From: Paraglaciecola marina
GTDB lineage: Bacteria; Pseudomonadota; Gammaproteobacteria; Enterobacterales; Alteromonadaceae
Direction: 5' to 3'
Assembly (NCBI RefSeq): GCF_004360155.1
Contig: NZ_SAIS01000008.1
Coordinates: 62,001 to 126,000, forward strand
Length of the DNA: 64,000 bases
Shown here: piece after piece, positions 1 to 6,958 of the stretch
Position numbering within the stretch: the stretch's first letter is position 1
Layout: each line of letters starts with the position of its first letter
The notes under the pieces: generated by a model
Database searches by the model: none
The model's input: the letters and a program-made list of their open reading frames with translations, nothing else
What the model was told of the DNA's origin: nothing
Made by a program: the position numbers and the translations under genes

Positions 1-447
1 GTTATGAAGTACATATTTGCTATTAAGCTGTTCGTGTAATGTCAAGCTCTTTGTTAATAACGCCAAAGCATCAGCATCAAAATCTAACAAAAAATTAATA
101 ATACCTTGTTTCCGAAAGGCTTCAGCGAGCTGTAATTGGTTATCAGTGTTAAGGGCTAATTTTTCGGCTTTTTTTGCTTTAGCGTAGGCGTCGTTTAAAT
201 TATGGTTGAGGAGGTCTACGTGGGCTTGTAGGTTTAGCAGACGAGATTCTTGGTTATTATTTCCTGCTTTTTTTATTAATATTGTTACTTCAGATAATAA
301 ACTTTCTGCCAAGCTGATATTTACTAATAAATTAATTTCGGCTTTATCTAACAAGGCTTTAACTTCAGCATCATTTGCAAAGGCTGGTAGACAGTTTAAT
401 ACCGACCCTAGTAGACATAAGACTACTAGGTATCTAAATTTATTCAT
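1..447 (-). CDS. Exported repeat-like (TPR-type) protein, C-terminal part outside window
   Basis: This minus-strand frame opens at the ATG at 447-445 and runs without a stop to base 1 (149 codons), so the gene is cut by the window edge. The first 24 or so residues form a clear Sec signal peptide (MNKF, hydrophobic stretch, cleavage near AFA-ND), so the product is exported or membrane-anchored. The rest is helical and rich in Ala, Leu and Lys, with segments such as AKKAEKLAL and LAEAFRKQGIINF, as in tetratricopeptide repeats. In marine gammaproteobacteria such N-termini often precede a GGDEF or kinase module, but that part is not visible. It starts 25 bp downstream of the borosin precursor stop on the same strand and could be cotranscribed with it. 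Function is not assigned. Confidence 0.7.
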   Translation of the reverse strand, partial: MNKFRYLVVLCLLGSVLNCLPAFANDAEVKALLDKAEINLLVNISLAESLLSEVTILIKKAGNNNQESRLLNLQAHVDLLNHNLNDAYAKAKKAEKLALNTDNQLQLAEAFRKQGIINFLLDFDADALALLTKSLTLHEQLNSKYVLHN

Positions 448-471
448 AAGCTGTGGTGGTTAAAGTTAATA

Positions 472-681
472 CTAATTAGCGTGAGATATTTGTATGGAGT
501 CTGCTCCTTCAGCTTCTGCCCTTTGAGCCATTGCTTTTGTGTCATTTTTTACACATATTGCAACGTCTTCTGGTGTCAAACCACAACTTTCAGCCACAGC
601 TTGCGGGTCGGCTAAATATTTCTGTTTTAAAGCTTCATCTTTATCTAATTCTATTAAAAATGCGATTAAAGGATCTGTCAT
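472..681 (-). CDS. Split-borosin RiPP precursor peptide (SonA-like)
   Basis: This 69-residue peptide begins MTDPLIAFLIELDKDE and ends DSIQISHAN. I place the start at ATG 681 rather than 693: a GGAG box at 691-688 lies six bases before it, while 693 has no ribosome site. The body is acidic and helical, as in the borosin-binding domain of split-borosin precursors (formerly annotated as LigA-like), followed by a short C-terminal core. As I recall the Shewanella SonA peptide, it ends in a comparable hydrophobic stretch plus ISHGN and is N-methylated at residues 63 and 65. Here Ile63 and Ile65 fall in the same places. The matching methyltransferase lies just upstream. The family call rests on the remembered motif and context and is strong, but methylation is inferred. 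Confidence 0.85.
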   Translation of the reverse strand: MTDPLIAFLIELDKDEALKQKYLADPQAVAESCGLTPEDVAICVKNDTKAMAQRAEAEGADSIQISHAN

Positions 682-687
682 TTTATT

Positions 688-691
688 CTCC
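688..691 (-). promoter_or_regulatory. Ribosome binding site fixing the precursor start
   Basis: GGAG on the minus strand sits six bases before the ATG at 681-679. It overlaps the in-frame ATG at 693-691, which has no purine-rich box of its own. This favours the shorter 69-residue precursor. Confidence 0.6.
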
Positions 692-724
692 ATTGATTTA
701 ATGTATTAACGATTGCGATAGGTT

Positions 725-848
725 TTGTTCTTTTTCATTAGCTGTTAAGCCAAAATCTTGTGCCACACTTTTTAGATCTGCCATATTTTTGTCTTAACAC
801 ATCATTTTTATCGATTGCTATCAAGGATGCGATTAAAGGGTCATTCAT
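725..848 (-). pseudogene. Decayed second borosin precursor
   Basis: From ATG 848 the minus strand reads MNDPLIASLIAIDKNDVLRQKY, closely matching the start of the intact precursor (MTDPLIAFLIELDKDEALKQKY). The frame then shifts: the open frame ends in a stop at 740-738 after 36 residues. In the neighbouring frame homology resumes as ADLKSVAQDFGLTANE against ADPQAVAESCGLTPED. No C-terminal core like IQISHAN follows; the sequence runs straight into the leader of the next copy. The net change is equivalent to losing two bases after the KY codons, plus loss of the 3' end. A functional core peptide therefore cannot be made from this copy, although the short N-terminal fragment could still be translated. 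Confidence 0.85.
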
Positions 849-900
849 AATATTATCCAGTGATTAATATATTAACGATTGTTATTGGGGTTGCTTTTTA

Positions 901-1725
901 TTAGCCGTTGTCTGCGGATAATTCTTGTTTAAAGGTATCTGGTGTTAGGCCAAATTTTGCCATAGTTTCAGTATCATATTCTGGTAAACCCAAGCCCGGA
1001 ACCACTAGGGTACTGATGGTATTAGGCACAATATGGCCGAGTTCATTTAAAGGTATTTCATCAATTCGCGGCGCTACCAAGGGAATAGTCGCGGCCTCGT
1101 AAACAATCACTTTGTGATCAGCCGGGTAATACTTAAGTAACTCATCCATTAATACAGCTAAACCCGGGTGTTCGGTTTTATTTTCAGGATGATTAAACTC
1201 TGCGATACAGCCAATCTGCCAGATTATTTGTAACATATGTGGGTCAATTGAATAACGACGGAATAAAAATTGAGTCGCTTCGTAAGACTGACAACCAAAA
1301 CGAGCTGGGTCTAGTCCTAAGTCGGCTACAAGGCAGTCTTCGGCTGATATTCCCGGTAACATTCTTACGCTAAACCCTTTATTACGGAGTTCATTAATAG
1401 CATCATGGGAAGGGTCAACAAATACCCCAGGGTGGCCATAGAAAGCTGCGACCACTCTTTTACCTGATTCTACTTCATCGACGATACGCTGTTTCATTTT
1501 CTGGTAAGTGACTAAACGTGAAGTATTAACGTCATAGAGGTCTCGTAACGAGATGGTGTTGCTATTAATATTTTTTAAATTGATAAACGCAGACTGAGTA
1601 ACTACAGACAATACGATATCAGCATTTTTAAGGACACTTTCTGTGATGAGAGTCATTTGCCCTGAGAGAGTAATTCCCGTGCCTACAATCGTTAATGAGC
1701 CTTGTTTGTTAGGGCTGTCTGCCAT
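901..1725 (-). CDS. Borosin-type peptide alpha-N-methyltransferase (SonM/OphMA family)
   Basis: This 274-residue SAM-dependent enzyme of the tetrapyrrole methylase fold should N-methylate the backbone of the precursor core. Visible signatures are IVGTG (13-17), YDVNTSRLVTY (64-74), FYGHPGVFVDPSH (95-107), MLPGISAEDCLVADLGLDP (122-140) and QSYEATQF (146-153). These track the fungal borosin enzyme OphMA as I remember it (YGHPGVF, PGVSAEDCLFADL, YEAS). The putative catalytic residues Tyr64, Arg70, Tyr74 and Tyr96 have the same spacing as Tyr66, Arg72, Tyr76 and Tyr98 of OphMA. Unlike OphMA there is no fused core: the protein stops soon after the catalytic domain and the substrate is encoded separately downstream, as in Shewanella SonM/SonA. 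Ordinary corrin or porphyrin methylases lack this motif set and would have cobalamin or siroheme genes nearby, which are absent. Confidence 0.9.
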   Translation of the reverse strand: MADSPNKQGSLTIVGTGITLSGQMTLITESVLKNADIVLSVVTQSAFINLKNINSNTISLRDLYDVNTSRLVTYQKMKQRIVDEVESGKRVVAAFYGHPGVFVDPSHDAINELRNKGFSVRMLPGISAEDCLVADLGLDPARFGCQSYEATQFLFRRYSIDPHMLQIIWQIGCIAEFNHPENKTEHPGLAVLMDELLKYYPADHKVIVYEAATIPLVAPRIDEIPLNELGHIVPNTISTLVVPGLGLPEYDTETMAKFGLTPDTFKQELSADNG

Positions 1726-2021
1726 CTTTGTGTGACCTTTATATATGAAATGAAGTGAAGTGAGATATTATTTTACCAATGTAATCAGTAAATTAACGCT
1801 AATGCAAGAAGTTATAAAGAATCGTTATTAAACTAGGACATTTTTGTTTTCTAATGGAATTGCGCGCATCAATTTGTTAAGTCTTTGAGCAATCGTTAAG
1901 TGAGGTAGCTAGCGTTGTAAATGATTTTCAACTATGGCAACGCTAGCGGTGTTTTATTAAATAAAGATAAGCCTTATTATCAATACCTATTTATTACTTT
2001 AGAGGTTCAATTTACAATAAA
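1726..2021. other. Intergenic region with an inverted repeat, upstream of the borosin operon
   Basis: This 296-base gap lies between acuI and the borosin methyltransferase, both on the minus strand. It holds an inverted repeat, GCTAGCGTTG at 1908-1917 and CAACGCTAGC at 1938-1947 with a 20-base loop. That could end acuI transcription, but no U-tract follows on the minus strand. The AT-rich part nearer 1740-1850 should contain the borosin promoter. No gene was seen. Confidence 0.45.
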
Positions 2022-3005
2022 TTAATGTTGTAAATTGACCATAATACGGCCTCTAATTTTACCTGCTATCAAGTCTTCTGCCGTTGTTACTACCTTATCT
2101 AAGCCTATCTCAGTGCCAATGGAGCCTAAGTCCTCATCAGTCAATAGATTGGCTAACCTAGCCCAAGCTTCTTCTCTGTCTGCAATAGGGCGATACACAC
2201 TATCTATGCCTACTAGGGTGACTCCACGTAAAATAAAGGGGGCAACACTTGCTGGAAAGTCCATTCCTTGCGCTAAACCACAAGCCGTGACTATGCCACC
2301 GTATTTTAAGCCTGCACAAATATTAGCGAGTGTATGACTGCCAACTGAATCTACCGCGGCAATCCAACGCTCTTTGCCCATAGGCCGTCCAGCGTCAGAT
2401 AGGGTATTTCGATTAATAATCTCTGCTGCACCCAATGCCTTTAAATACTCACCCTCTTCAGGCCTGCCGGTTGATGCAATAACTCGGTATCCGAGTTTAG
2501 ACAATAAAGTAACAGCAAAACTGCCAACACCTCCATTAGCACCTGTTACTAATACGTCACCTTTCTCAGGTGTTATGCCATGACGCTCTAGTGCAATTAC
2601 TGATAGCATTGCGGTATAGCCAGCTGTCCCAATTGTCATAGCTTGTTTTGCTGATAATCCTGTAGGTAATTTCAGTAACCAATCACTGTGTAGACGGGCT
2701 TTTTCTGCAAGGCCTCCCCAATGGGTTTCACCTACACCAAAGCCGTTTAGTAAAACCTTATCACCTGCTACAAATCTACTATTGTCACTTTTAGTGACAG
2801 TACCTACTAAGTCTATTCCCGGGACCATAGGGAAGTTTTTCACTATAGGCGCTTTTCCAGTGATAGCTAAGCCATCTTTATAATTAAGGGTACTGTAACT
2901 AACATCGATAGTGACATCTCCTTCAGGTAGTTGTGAATCATCTATTGGGCGAACTGATGCTGTATATTGTTCGTTATTTTTTTCAATTAAAATGCCTTTG
3001 AACAT
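2022..3005 (-). CDS. acuI: Acryloyl-CoA reductase, MDR superfamily
   Basis: AcuI reduces toxic acryloyl-CoA to propionyl-CoA with NADPH and is best known from DMSP and acrylate catabolism in marine bacteria. The 327-residue zinc-free medium-chain reductase shows the YhdH/AcuI pattern: N-terminal MFKGILIEK, STLNYKDGLAITG, FPMVPGIDLVGTV, NGFGVGETHWGG, the nucleotide-binding GANGGVGSFAV, and a C-terminal GRIMVN. I start at ATG 3005 because GGAG lies just before it; the upstream TTG extension has no ribosome site. An operator shared with the neighbouring acuR gene lies 16 bases upstream. The paired AcuR-type regulator supports acuI over a generic quinone reductase. No DMSP lyase is present in the window. 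Confidence 0.9.
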   Translation of the reverse strand: MFKGILIEKNNEQYTASVRPIDDSQLPEGDVTIDVSYSTLNYKDGLAITGKAPIVKNFPMVPGIDLVGTVTKSDNSRFVAGDKVLLNGFGVGETHWGGLAEKARLHSDWLLKLPTGLSAKQAMTIGTAGYTAMLSVIALERHGITPEKGDVLVTGANGGVGSFAVTLLSKLGYRVIASTGRPEEGEYLKALGAAEIINRNTLSDAGRPMGKERWIAAVDSVGSHTLANICAGLKYGGIVTACGLAQGMDFPASVAPFILRGVTLVGIDSVYRPIADREEAWARLANLLTDEDLGSIGTEIGLDKVVTTAEDLIAGKIRGRIMVNLQH

Positions 3006-3020
3006 AATTAACTCCAATTT

Positions 3021-3033
3021 AGACTGATCGTCT
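3021..3033. promoter_or_regulatory. AcuR-type operator before acuI
   Basis: AGACTGATCGTCT, with inverted AGAC and GTCT arms five bases apart. The same arms and spacing occur before acuR, with one base different in the centre. Its place just upstream of the acuI start fits repression by the neighbouring TetR protein. Inference from pattern and context. Confidence 0.65.
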
Positions 3034-3146
3034 ATTAATGTTTAAAATTAAGCAGCGACTCCTAAATAAATATGATTACCCACAGGCTCAATAAAGCTGA
3101 ATTACAAATAAGCTGTAGTCAACTAAATCCTCATGTAACATTATTT

Positions 3147-3791
3147 TTAATTAGCAATAATACTGCTGACAAACGTATCGATATATAAATCCAGTGGCTG
3201 CACTGATTCTAAAAGTCTTGCTCGCATTACCGCACCTTCCCAGCCTATCCAAAAGTACTCAGCGAGTTGAATGCAATTAACATCGGCTTTTATTTCAGAA
3301 TTCTGCTTGGCTGCGAGTAGGCAATTTTCTATTTTTATTTGCCAAACAATGAAAATATCTTGCAGTTTTAGCCGGTAACTTTCTGGTAAAATAGCGATTT
3401 CTTGTCCCAAATTCCCCACTAAACAACCCCGCTTGAATTCAAATTTTACTATGCCTTGTTTAGCATCATTACTGAAATTCATAATCCGTTGCAGGGGAGG
3501 AACAGTGTCATCCAATAAATATTTATCAAGCTTGGCGGCAAAATACTTGGCGTAGCTGTCGACTACTGCATGGCCGAAATCCTCTTTACTTTTAAAGTAA
3601 TGATAAAATGAACCTTTGGGTACGCCTACATTTTTGAGTATTCCGTCAATGCCTGCAGTCGCAAAGCCACTTTCAGTTAACACTGCAACACCGCTGCGAA
3701 TTAACATGGCTCGAGTATCACTACCGTCACGGGAGGATTTAGGTGGACGACCTCGGCGAGGTTTTGGTTGTTGGTTTAATTTATTTTCCAT
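3147..3791 (-). CDS. acuR: TetR-family repressor, AcuR type
   Basis: AcuR represses acrylate-metabolism genes and is released by acrylate. The 214-residue protein has a basic N-terminus (PRRGRPPKSSRD, about 11-22), a TetR helix-turn-helix (GIDGILKNVGVPKGSFYHYF, about 48-67) and a helical ligand domain to residue 214. The RRGRPPK...DTR...GIDGILKNVGVPKGSFYHYFKSKE arrangement is typical of AcuR relatives. It lies 141 bp upstream of acuI on the same strand, and both genes have the same operator, implying autoregulation plus control of acuI. Start at ATG 3791; the ribosome site is weak. A NemR-like electrophile sensor is the main alternative, but pairing with acuI favours AcuR. Confidence 0.8.
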   Translation of the reverse strand: MENKLNQQPKPRRGRPPKSSRDGSDTRAMLIRSGVAVLTESGFATAGIDGILKNVGVPKGSFYHYFKSKEDFGHAVVDSYAKYFAAKLDKYLLDDTVPPLQRIMNFSNDAKQGIVKFEFKRGCLVGNLGQEIAILPESYRLKLQDIFIVWQIKIENCLLAAKQNSEIKADVNCIQLAEYFWIGWEGAVMRARLLESVQPLDLYIDTFVSSIIAN

Positions 3792-3803
3792 AAAATTAAT
3801 TAT

Positions 3804-3816
3804 AGACCGATCGTCT
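3804..3816. promoter_or_regulatory. AcuR-type operator before acuR
   Basis: AGACCGATCGTCT lies 12 bases upstream of the acuR start, inside a wider TAGACCGATCGTCTA. It matches the acuI operator at 12 of 13 positions. It is the expected autoregulatory site. Confidence 0.65.
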
Positions 3817-4075
3817 AATTAATTGCAATTGTAAGTTCTTATAAAGATAGAAATTTATTTAATCGGGCTTAAGAAGCGGTAATTAAAAGTAAAATAAGAG
3901 AGTACCTACTTGGAGTAAAGCTAGTATTGAGTGGTAACATTAATTATTAAACCCCCTTAATTAGCGCTTGTTTGCTCTTCATATATACGCATAATTGGGC
4001 CATCAGAACCTAGTGTAACTATTTTTAGCAGCAATATTAATCTTCCAGACTGCTTATTTTTAAGTGAGAATTTAA

Positions 4076-4846
4076 TTGAGTACCCTTGAGTTATTAGCGC
4101 CAATCAATGCTTTTTTACAATGTGAAACACCTCAAGCTTGGATTGATGAAGCTATTAGGCCAGAGAATTTGTCAGTTCTGTTAGTTGATCATGCCAATTG
4201 CGAGTTGAAGGCTGCGCAAACAGCTATGTTATTGTTAAGACGATATGCAGTGGATAAAGAAAGTGGTGAGGCATTATTAGCTTGGCTTAAACCTTTCGAA
4301 GATTTTGTTTATCGTAAAATCGGTACGGGTGATTTTAGTCAGCATGTTAATTTATCAAAAAAATTAATTAGTAGATCTAACTTTGAGCATGGTGATGAGC
4401 TAATTAGTAAAATGGTTTTGCTAATAAAAGAAGAGTTGCACCATTTTCAACAAGTTTTAGAAATTATGCAAAGTAGGGGAGTCGAATATGAAAACCTTAC
4501 AGCGGCGCGTTATGCTCGTGGCCTAATGAAGTATGTCCGTACCCATGACCCTGTAAAGCTAACAGATACCTTAATTTGTGGTGCATACATTGAGGCTCGC
4601 TCGTGCGAAAGGTTTGCTAAGTTAGCCCCCTATTTAGATGAAGAGTTAAATAAATTTTACGTGTCATTATTACGATCTGAAGCTAGGCATTTTGAAGATT
4701 ATCTTTCTTTAGCCCAGAGAATTTCAAAGGAAAATATAACAGAAAGAGTGTCCTATTTCGCAGAAAAGGAAAAAGCCTTGGTTCAATCAAGTGATCAATT
4801 GTTTCGTTTTCATAGCGGGCCACTTGCAGCAGAAGTGGCCAGTTAA
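4076..4846 (+). CDS. miaE: tRNA-(ms2io6A)-hydroxylase
   Basis: MiaE is a non-heme diiron monooxygenase that hydroxylates the isopentenyl group of ms2i6A37 in tRNAs reading UNN codons. The 256-residue helical protein shows ferritin-like diiron ligands: Glu43 in DHANCELKAA, an ExxH in KEELHHFQQ (119-123), Glu173 in YIEARSCERF, and ExxH in SEARHFEDYL (202-205). Length and motif order match the family. The start is probably TTG at 4076 (no earlier ATG in frame; a GAG-type box precedes it). It is a single gene, convergent with the FlgO-type genes. Confidence 0.93.
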   Translation: MSTLELLAPINAFLQCETPQAWIDEAIRPENLSVLLVDHANCELKAAQTAMLLLRRYAVDKESGEALLAWLKPFEDFVYRKIGTGDFSQHVNLSKKLISRSNFEHGDELISKMVLLIKEELHHFQQVLEIMQSRGVEYENLTAARYARGLMKYVRTHDPVKLTDTLICGAYIEARSCERFAKLAPYLDEELNKFYVSLLRSEARHFEDYLSLAQRISKENITERVSYFAEKEKALVQSSDQLFRFHSGPLAAEVAS

Positions 4847-4856
4847 TAGAAACAGG

Positions 4857-5618
4857 CTAGTTACTCGTTAAAGGTATCATATTGCCTTTTGGTGTCTGTG
4901 GCATTTCAGGTTTTCTATCAGGCTTATATGAGTTGGCTAGTAGGGCATTGGCCACATTATTCGGAATAAAGTTTTGAGCGGTAGCCATAACAGATTTAGA
5001 GCTAAAATCAATTATCCTAGCGTTAACTAAGTATCCGTCAGTATGTTTCAATAGGGTACCGCCTACTACAAAGTTGGCGGGTAACTTTGTCCCAAAATCT
5101 TCATAGTCTTTACTAAACGCAAAGTCTCCTTGCTCGGTAACGCGAATATAGCCTGTAGTTTTAAAGTCAATGACGGGTATGCCATGTTTATGTACTTCGT
5201 GTATAAGGCTCTCCGCAATCTGATTGCCAAGTAAACTTGATTGATTATAGTCACTATCCAACATAACAAAGCTAACAACTGCGACTGGTGTATTGGAATT
5301 AACATCTTTAAGATTCGACATTAATTCATTAGTTAGAGTTTTTACATAGTGGTTAACGTTGTGAGTAGATGGGTCAAGGTATGCTACTTGTGGCTTATCT
5401 ACCTTTGACTTAGGCTCTTTAGAACTCACGACTTCTTTGTTCGTGAGTTTATTTTCAAAGTGTTTCTGAAATTGTAAACTGGATTGCAATGGCACAGTGC
5501 TTGGATCGTCTTGTCCCAATTCAGCTGAGTAATCATTGTTGTCATTATCATCACCAAAATTGAAGATAGAACAACCACTAGTAAAGCTTATTAATAATAT
5601 TAATAGAGGGTATTTCAT
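4857..5618 (-). CDS. FlgO-family outer-membrane lipoprotein
   Basis: This 253-residue lipoprotein has an FlgO domain. I start at ATG 5618, which has AGGA eight bases before it and gives a compact lipoprotein signal (MKYPLLILLISFTSGC) with Cys at the cleavage site; the 5639 start would push the signal inwards. After a low-complexity acidic linker, the FlgO-like part runs from about residue 95 to 230, including VAVVSFVMLDSDYNQSSLLG, VIDFKTTGYIRVT and NFVVGGTLLKHTDGYLVNAR. FlgO helps anchor the flagellum in the outer membrane in Vibrio. It follows a second FlgO-like lipoprotein by 10 bp, so the two form an operon. No flgP, flgT or other flagellar gene is nearby, so a flagellar role is inferred from family only. 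Confidence 0.8.
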   Translation of the reverse strand: MKYPLLILLISFTSGCSIFNFGDDNDNNDYSAELGQDDPSTVPLQSSLQFQKHFENKLTNKEVVSSKEPKSKVDKPQVAYLDPSTHNVNHYVKTLTNELMSNLKDVNSNTPVAVVSFVMLDSDYNQSSLLGNQIAESLIHEVHKHGIPVIDFKTTGYIRVTEQGDFAFSKDYEDFGTKLPANFVVGGTLLKHTDGYLVNARIIDFSSKSVMATAQNFIPNNVANALLANSYKPDRKPEMPQTPKGNMIPLTSN

Positions 5619-5628
5619 AAAATGCTTC

Positions 5629-6225
5629 CTAATAACCATTGCGATAAATTTGATTATTTTTTATTGTAACTTTGGTTGCACTCCACATGGCATCATTTGG
5701 CACATAATCTGTGGCTGCAGCTAAAATCATGTTTTCTGGTACTTTAATTAGCCTAATATTAACTAAAGTACTGCTTTCTTGAAGGGTGTAGGTTCCTGTT
5801 AAAAAGTAGTCTGCCGAAATACTTTCAGCTAGCTCTTTAATATCTCTGCTCAACATTTCGTCAGCTTGTTTTTGGATTTTAATAGACGGCATAGCTTTGA
5901 ATTCCACCACACTTAACCCCGCCTGTGTTATGAAGGTCATAACGCTTTCTTGAATTTGTAAGCCAAGGCTAGCGTGAGCAGGCAATTGTTGGCCGTTATT
6001 GTGCTCTGTAGGTAAAATAGTGCCCACTGCTATATTGCCCGATGTGTCAAATGGTTGAGATGTGCTGAGTAGTTGTCTGACAAGCTTTTCGACATGGCCA
6101 TGTAATGTATTCGATTGGTATTCTTTTGTAAGCTCTTGATTACTTTCTTGAGTTTCATTGTTGCTGATTGAACTGCATCCTAATAGGAGTAAGCCAATAG
6201 TAGCTATTAAATAGTAATATTTCAT
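5629..6225 (-). CDS. Second FlgO-like lipoprotein
   Basis: A 198-residue lipoprotein starting at ATG 6225: MKYYYLIATIGLLLLGCSS, with an LLGC lipobox. An upstream ATG at 6282 exists but would bury the signal peptide. The core resembles its downstream neighbour: IAVGTILP, LGLQIQESVMTFITQAGLSVVEFKAM, DYFLTGTYTLQESSTLVNIRLI. It is the first gene of a two-gene operon. The two paralogues share the fold but little exact sequence, so they are an old duplication. Likely an outer-membrane or periplasmic partner of the FlgO-type protein; no direct functional evidence. Confidence 0.75.
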   Translation of the reverse strand: MKYYYLIATIGLLLLGCSSISNNETQESNQELTKEYQSNTLHGHVEKLVRQLLSTSQPFDTSGNIAVGTILPTEHNNGQQLPAHASLGLQIQESVMTFITQAGLSVVEFKAMPSIKIQKQADEMLSRDIKELAESISADYFLTGTYTLQESSTLVNIRLIKVPENMILAAATDYVPNDAMWSATKVTIKNNQIYRNGY

Positions 6226-6391
6226 TCGGTTCACATGTTTTGCCTTACACAGTATATTGTCACTCAGCAATAACCGCGCCATAAAAATTAGCGGTTATAA
6301 AGAGATAAAGTAAATAATTCATTGAAATAGTATCCCTAGAATTAATGAGATAATAGAATACTTGTTTAGCTCATTAAAATGATGGATTGTA

Positions 6392-6943
6392 ATGAAAGCC
6401 CTAGATTTATTATTAAACAGACGTTCGCAACCTAGGTTGCAGGCTCCTGCTCCTGCTGGTGTTGTATTAGAAAATATAAAACAAGCTGCCTTAAGAGCTC
6501 CGGATCATGCGGCGTTAACTCCTTGGCAGTTTATTGTTTGTGAAGGAGAAGGGTTAGTTCGACTTGGTGAGCTATATAAACAAGCTGCGATACAATCAAA
6601 CAAATCAGAAGCTGATATTGCACGGGCGACTCAGTTACCTTTGCGAGCGCCTATGGTTATTATTGCCATTGCTAAATATACAGAACATGCAAAAGTGCCT
6701 TGGGTAGAGCAAGTGGCTTCAGCTTCTTGCGGAGTTCACGCTATGCACTTAGCTGCAATATCGCAAGGTTTCGAAGGGGTTTGGCGCACAGGCAGTTATG
6801 CCCAAGACCCAATTGTAAAAAAGGCTTTAGCGTTAACTGATAAAGATGAAATTGTAGGCTTTTTATATCTTGGTACATCAGTACTTCAACCTATGCAAAA
6901 ACCTACCTTAGATAGCCATGATTTTTTTAAAAGCTGGAATTAA
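6392..6943 (+). CDS. ydjA: Nitroreductase, YdjA family
   Basis: An FMN-dependent NAD(P)H oxidoreductase of 183 residues, the same length as E. coli YdjA. Shared family features are the N-terminal ALDLLLNRRS, APDHAALTPWQFIVCEGEG, LRAPMVIIAIAK, VPWVEQVASASCGVHAM, QGFEGVWRTG and EIVGFLYLGT. The RRS segment binds FMN phosphate in the family. The physiological substrate is not known for YdjA. It is a monocistronic gene followed by the relic of a diguanylate cyclase on the other strand. Confidence 0.9.
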   Translation: MKALDLLLNRRSQPRLQAPAPAGVVLENIKQAALRAPDHAALTPWQFIVCEGEGLVRLGELYKQAAIQSNKSEADIARATQLPLRAPMVIIAIAKYTEHAKVPWVEQVASASCGVHAMHLAAISQGFEGVWRTGSYAQDPIVKKALALTDKDEIVGFLYLGTSVLQPMQKPTLDSHDFFKSWN

Positions 6944-6958
6944 TCATGAAATGAAAGC

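Larger units (their letters stand above)
550..881. repeat. Tandem duplication of precursor leader plus 5' coding part (about 166-bp period)
   Basis: Two diverged direct units occur. Each begins on the minus strand with CAATCGTTAATA (881-870 and 715-704), continues through an AT-rich leader with a GGA-type ribosome site, and enters a coding start for M-x-DPLIA. The 166-base offset between the two CAATCG boxes sets the period. The upstream unit carries the frameshifted precursor and the downstream unit the intact one. The likely origin is duplication of the precursor gene followed by decay of one copy. Confidence 0.75.

Noticed and set aside
206-463. Plus-strand ORF of 85 codons
   Set aside because: It is antisense to the exported repeat protein, which has a clear signal peptide and better coding character.
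901-1725. Reading the tetrapyrrole methylase as a cobalamin or siroheme enzyme
   Set aside because: No other corrin or heme-d1 genes are near, and the YGHPGVF / PGISAEDCL / SYEATQF motif set plus a separate precursor fit borosin enzymes.
1908-1947. Inverted repeat as a certain terminator of acuI
   Set aside because: The loop is 20 bases and no U-tract follows, so it is reported only as an inverted repeat.
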